Positions 63,743 through 64,000 of a DNA stretch of 64,000 bases are shown here, in pieces (position 1 is the first letter of the stretch; every line of letters starts with the position of its first letter). The stretch covers positions 186,001-250,000 of the forward strand of contig NZ_QLTT01000006.1 of the NCBI RefSeq assembly GCF_003269295.1. Reading direction: 5' to 3'. The DNA is from Lentzea atacamensis (lineage in GTDB: Bacteria; Actinomycetota; Actinomycetes; Mycobacteriales; Pseudonocardiaceae). Under the pieces are notes generated by a model. The model was not told where the DNA came from. It saw only the letters and a list, made by a program, of their open reading frames with translations, and made no database searches. The position numbers were made by a program, and so were the translations under genes.

Positions 63743-64000
63743 CCAGCGAAAACACGGCTACGGTCACGTTTCGGGTTGTTTTCCGGCAGATGACAAATCG
63801 GGATTCACCTGTGTGGCTTCATGCAGACGGGGTACTTCCGCAGGTAACTTCGAAAGCGGCGGGACGCGACCACTGCGGACCGCGCAGGGAGGCTCTGATC
63901 GTGGCAGACAACGTCGCGAGGGGGCCGGCACCCGGCCCTCGTGGTCGACCTGCCTGACGCCGACACCGGCGGAAGGTGAGACGACCGATCAGGGTGGTGC
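63743..64000. other. Window end after the DUF885 gene
   Basis: 258 bases with no convincing gene. A GTG frame (63901-63957, 18 codons) ends in a stop and overlaps a GGGGGCCGG/CCGGCCC hairpin. It may be a leader peptide or nothing. The next gene probably begins beyond the window. Confidence 0.4.

Noticed and set aside
63901-63957. 18-codon frame at the window end as a leader peptide
   Set aside because: There is no run of identical regulatory codons and the downstream gene is not visible; kept only as a note.

Overview
The window is about 64 kb of high-GC DNA from an actinomycete, most likely of the order Pseudonocardiales (Lentzea, Saccharothrix or a relative). The evidence is the very high GC, frequent GTG starts, ATGA and GTGA stop/start overlaps, a mycothiol gene (mshB), a PimE-like mannosyltransferase, an LpqW-like lipoprotein, a small chaplin-like secreted protein and AfsR/SARP-type and nSTAND-WD40 regulators. 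Much of the gene order is recalled to resemble two blocks of the Mycobacterium tuberculosis chromosome: dapC-fdx, mshB, lpqW, typA, mutT2, phhB, pimE; and ychF, ispH, xseAB, glpX, fum, hemolysin III, Z-prenyl synthase. No transposase, integrase, CRISPR array, rRNA or tRNA gene was seen.

Region 1 (1-15.2 kb): end of dapD, an AlbA_2-domain protein, dapC with its ferredoxin, a GNAT enzyme, mshB with a small membrane protein, a five-gene oligopeptide/dipeptide ABC operon with an internal stem-loop, a family-5 binding lipoprotein matching LpqW, and typA. Region 2 (15.2-23.9 kb): a Lys/Cys-rich 47-residue protein coupled to an S41 peptidase, a YCII protein, trpS behind a textbook Trp-codon attenuator, then a two-component system diverging from a LolA-like protein plus ABC exporter. 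Both sides of that divergent region carry the same 7-bp direct repeat. Region 3 (23.9-31.3 kb): an SDR, a thiamine ABC importer under a TPP riboswitch, phhB, a GH88/105-like secreted protein, pimE and two tiny membrane proteins. Region 4 (31.3-44.4 kb): a SARP/NB-ARC/TPR regulator diverging from a methyltransferase, ychF, and DNA repair genes (Ada-AlkA fusion, ogt, sbcCD, rmuC).

Region 5 (44.4-54.7 kb): a large nSTAND-WD40 protein whose C-terminal propeller is broken, ispH, a lipid-droplet-type protein, xseA and xseB with an extra gene between them, glpX, a secreted trypsin-like protease and three tandem L,D-transpeptidases. Region 6 (54.7-64 kb): an unrecognised protein, a branched-chain amino acid dehydrogenase with a divergent Lrp regulator, a frameshifted lipoprotein gene, a TrxR-like ferredoxin-NADP reductase, fumC, hemolysin III, a Z-prenyl diphosphate synthase, a chaplin-like gene with a decayed tandem copy, and a DUF885 protein.

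Most of the window is housekeeping. The points most worth a second look are the two-component direct repeats, the trpS attenuator, the Ada-AlkA fusion that has lost the usual glycosylase motifs, the two broken genes and the decayed chaplin copy, the possible iron box before the Cys/Lys-rich small protein, and the 33-residue membrane peptide with its own terminator.
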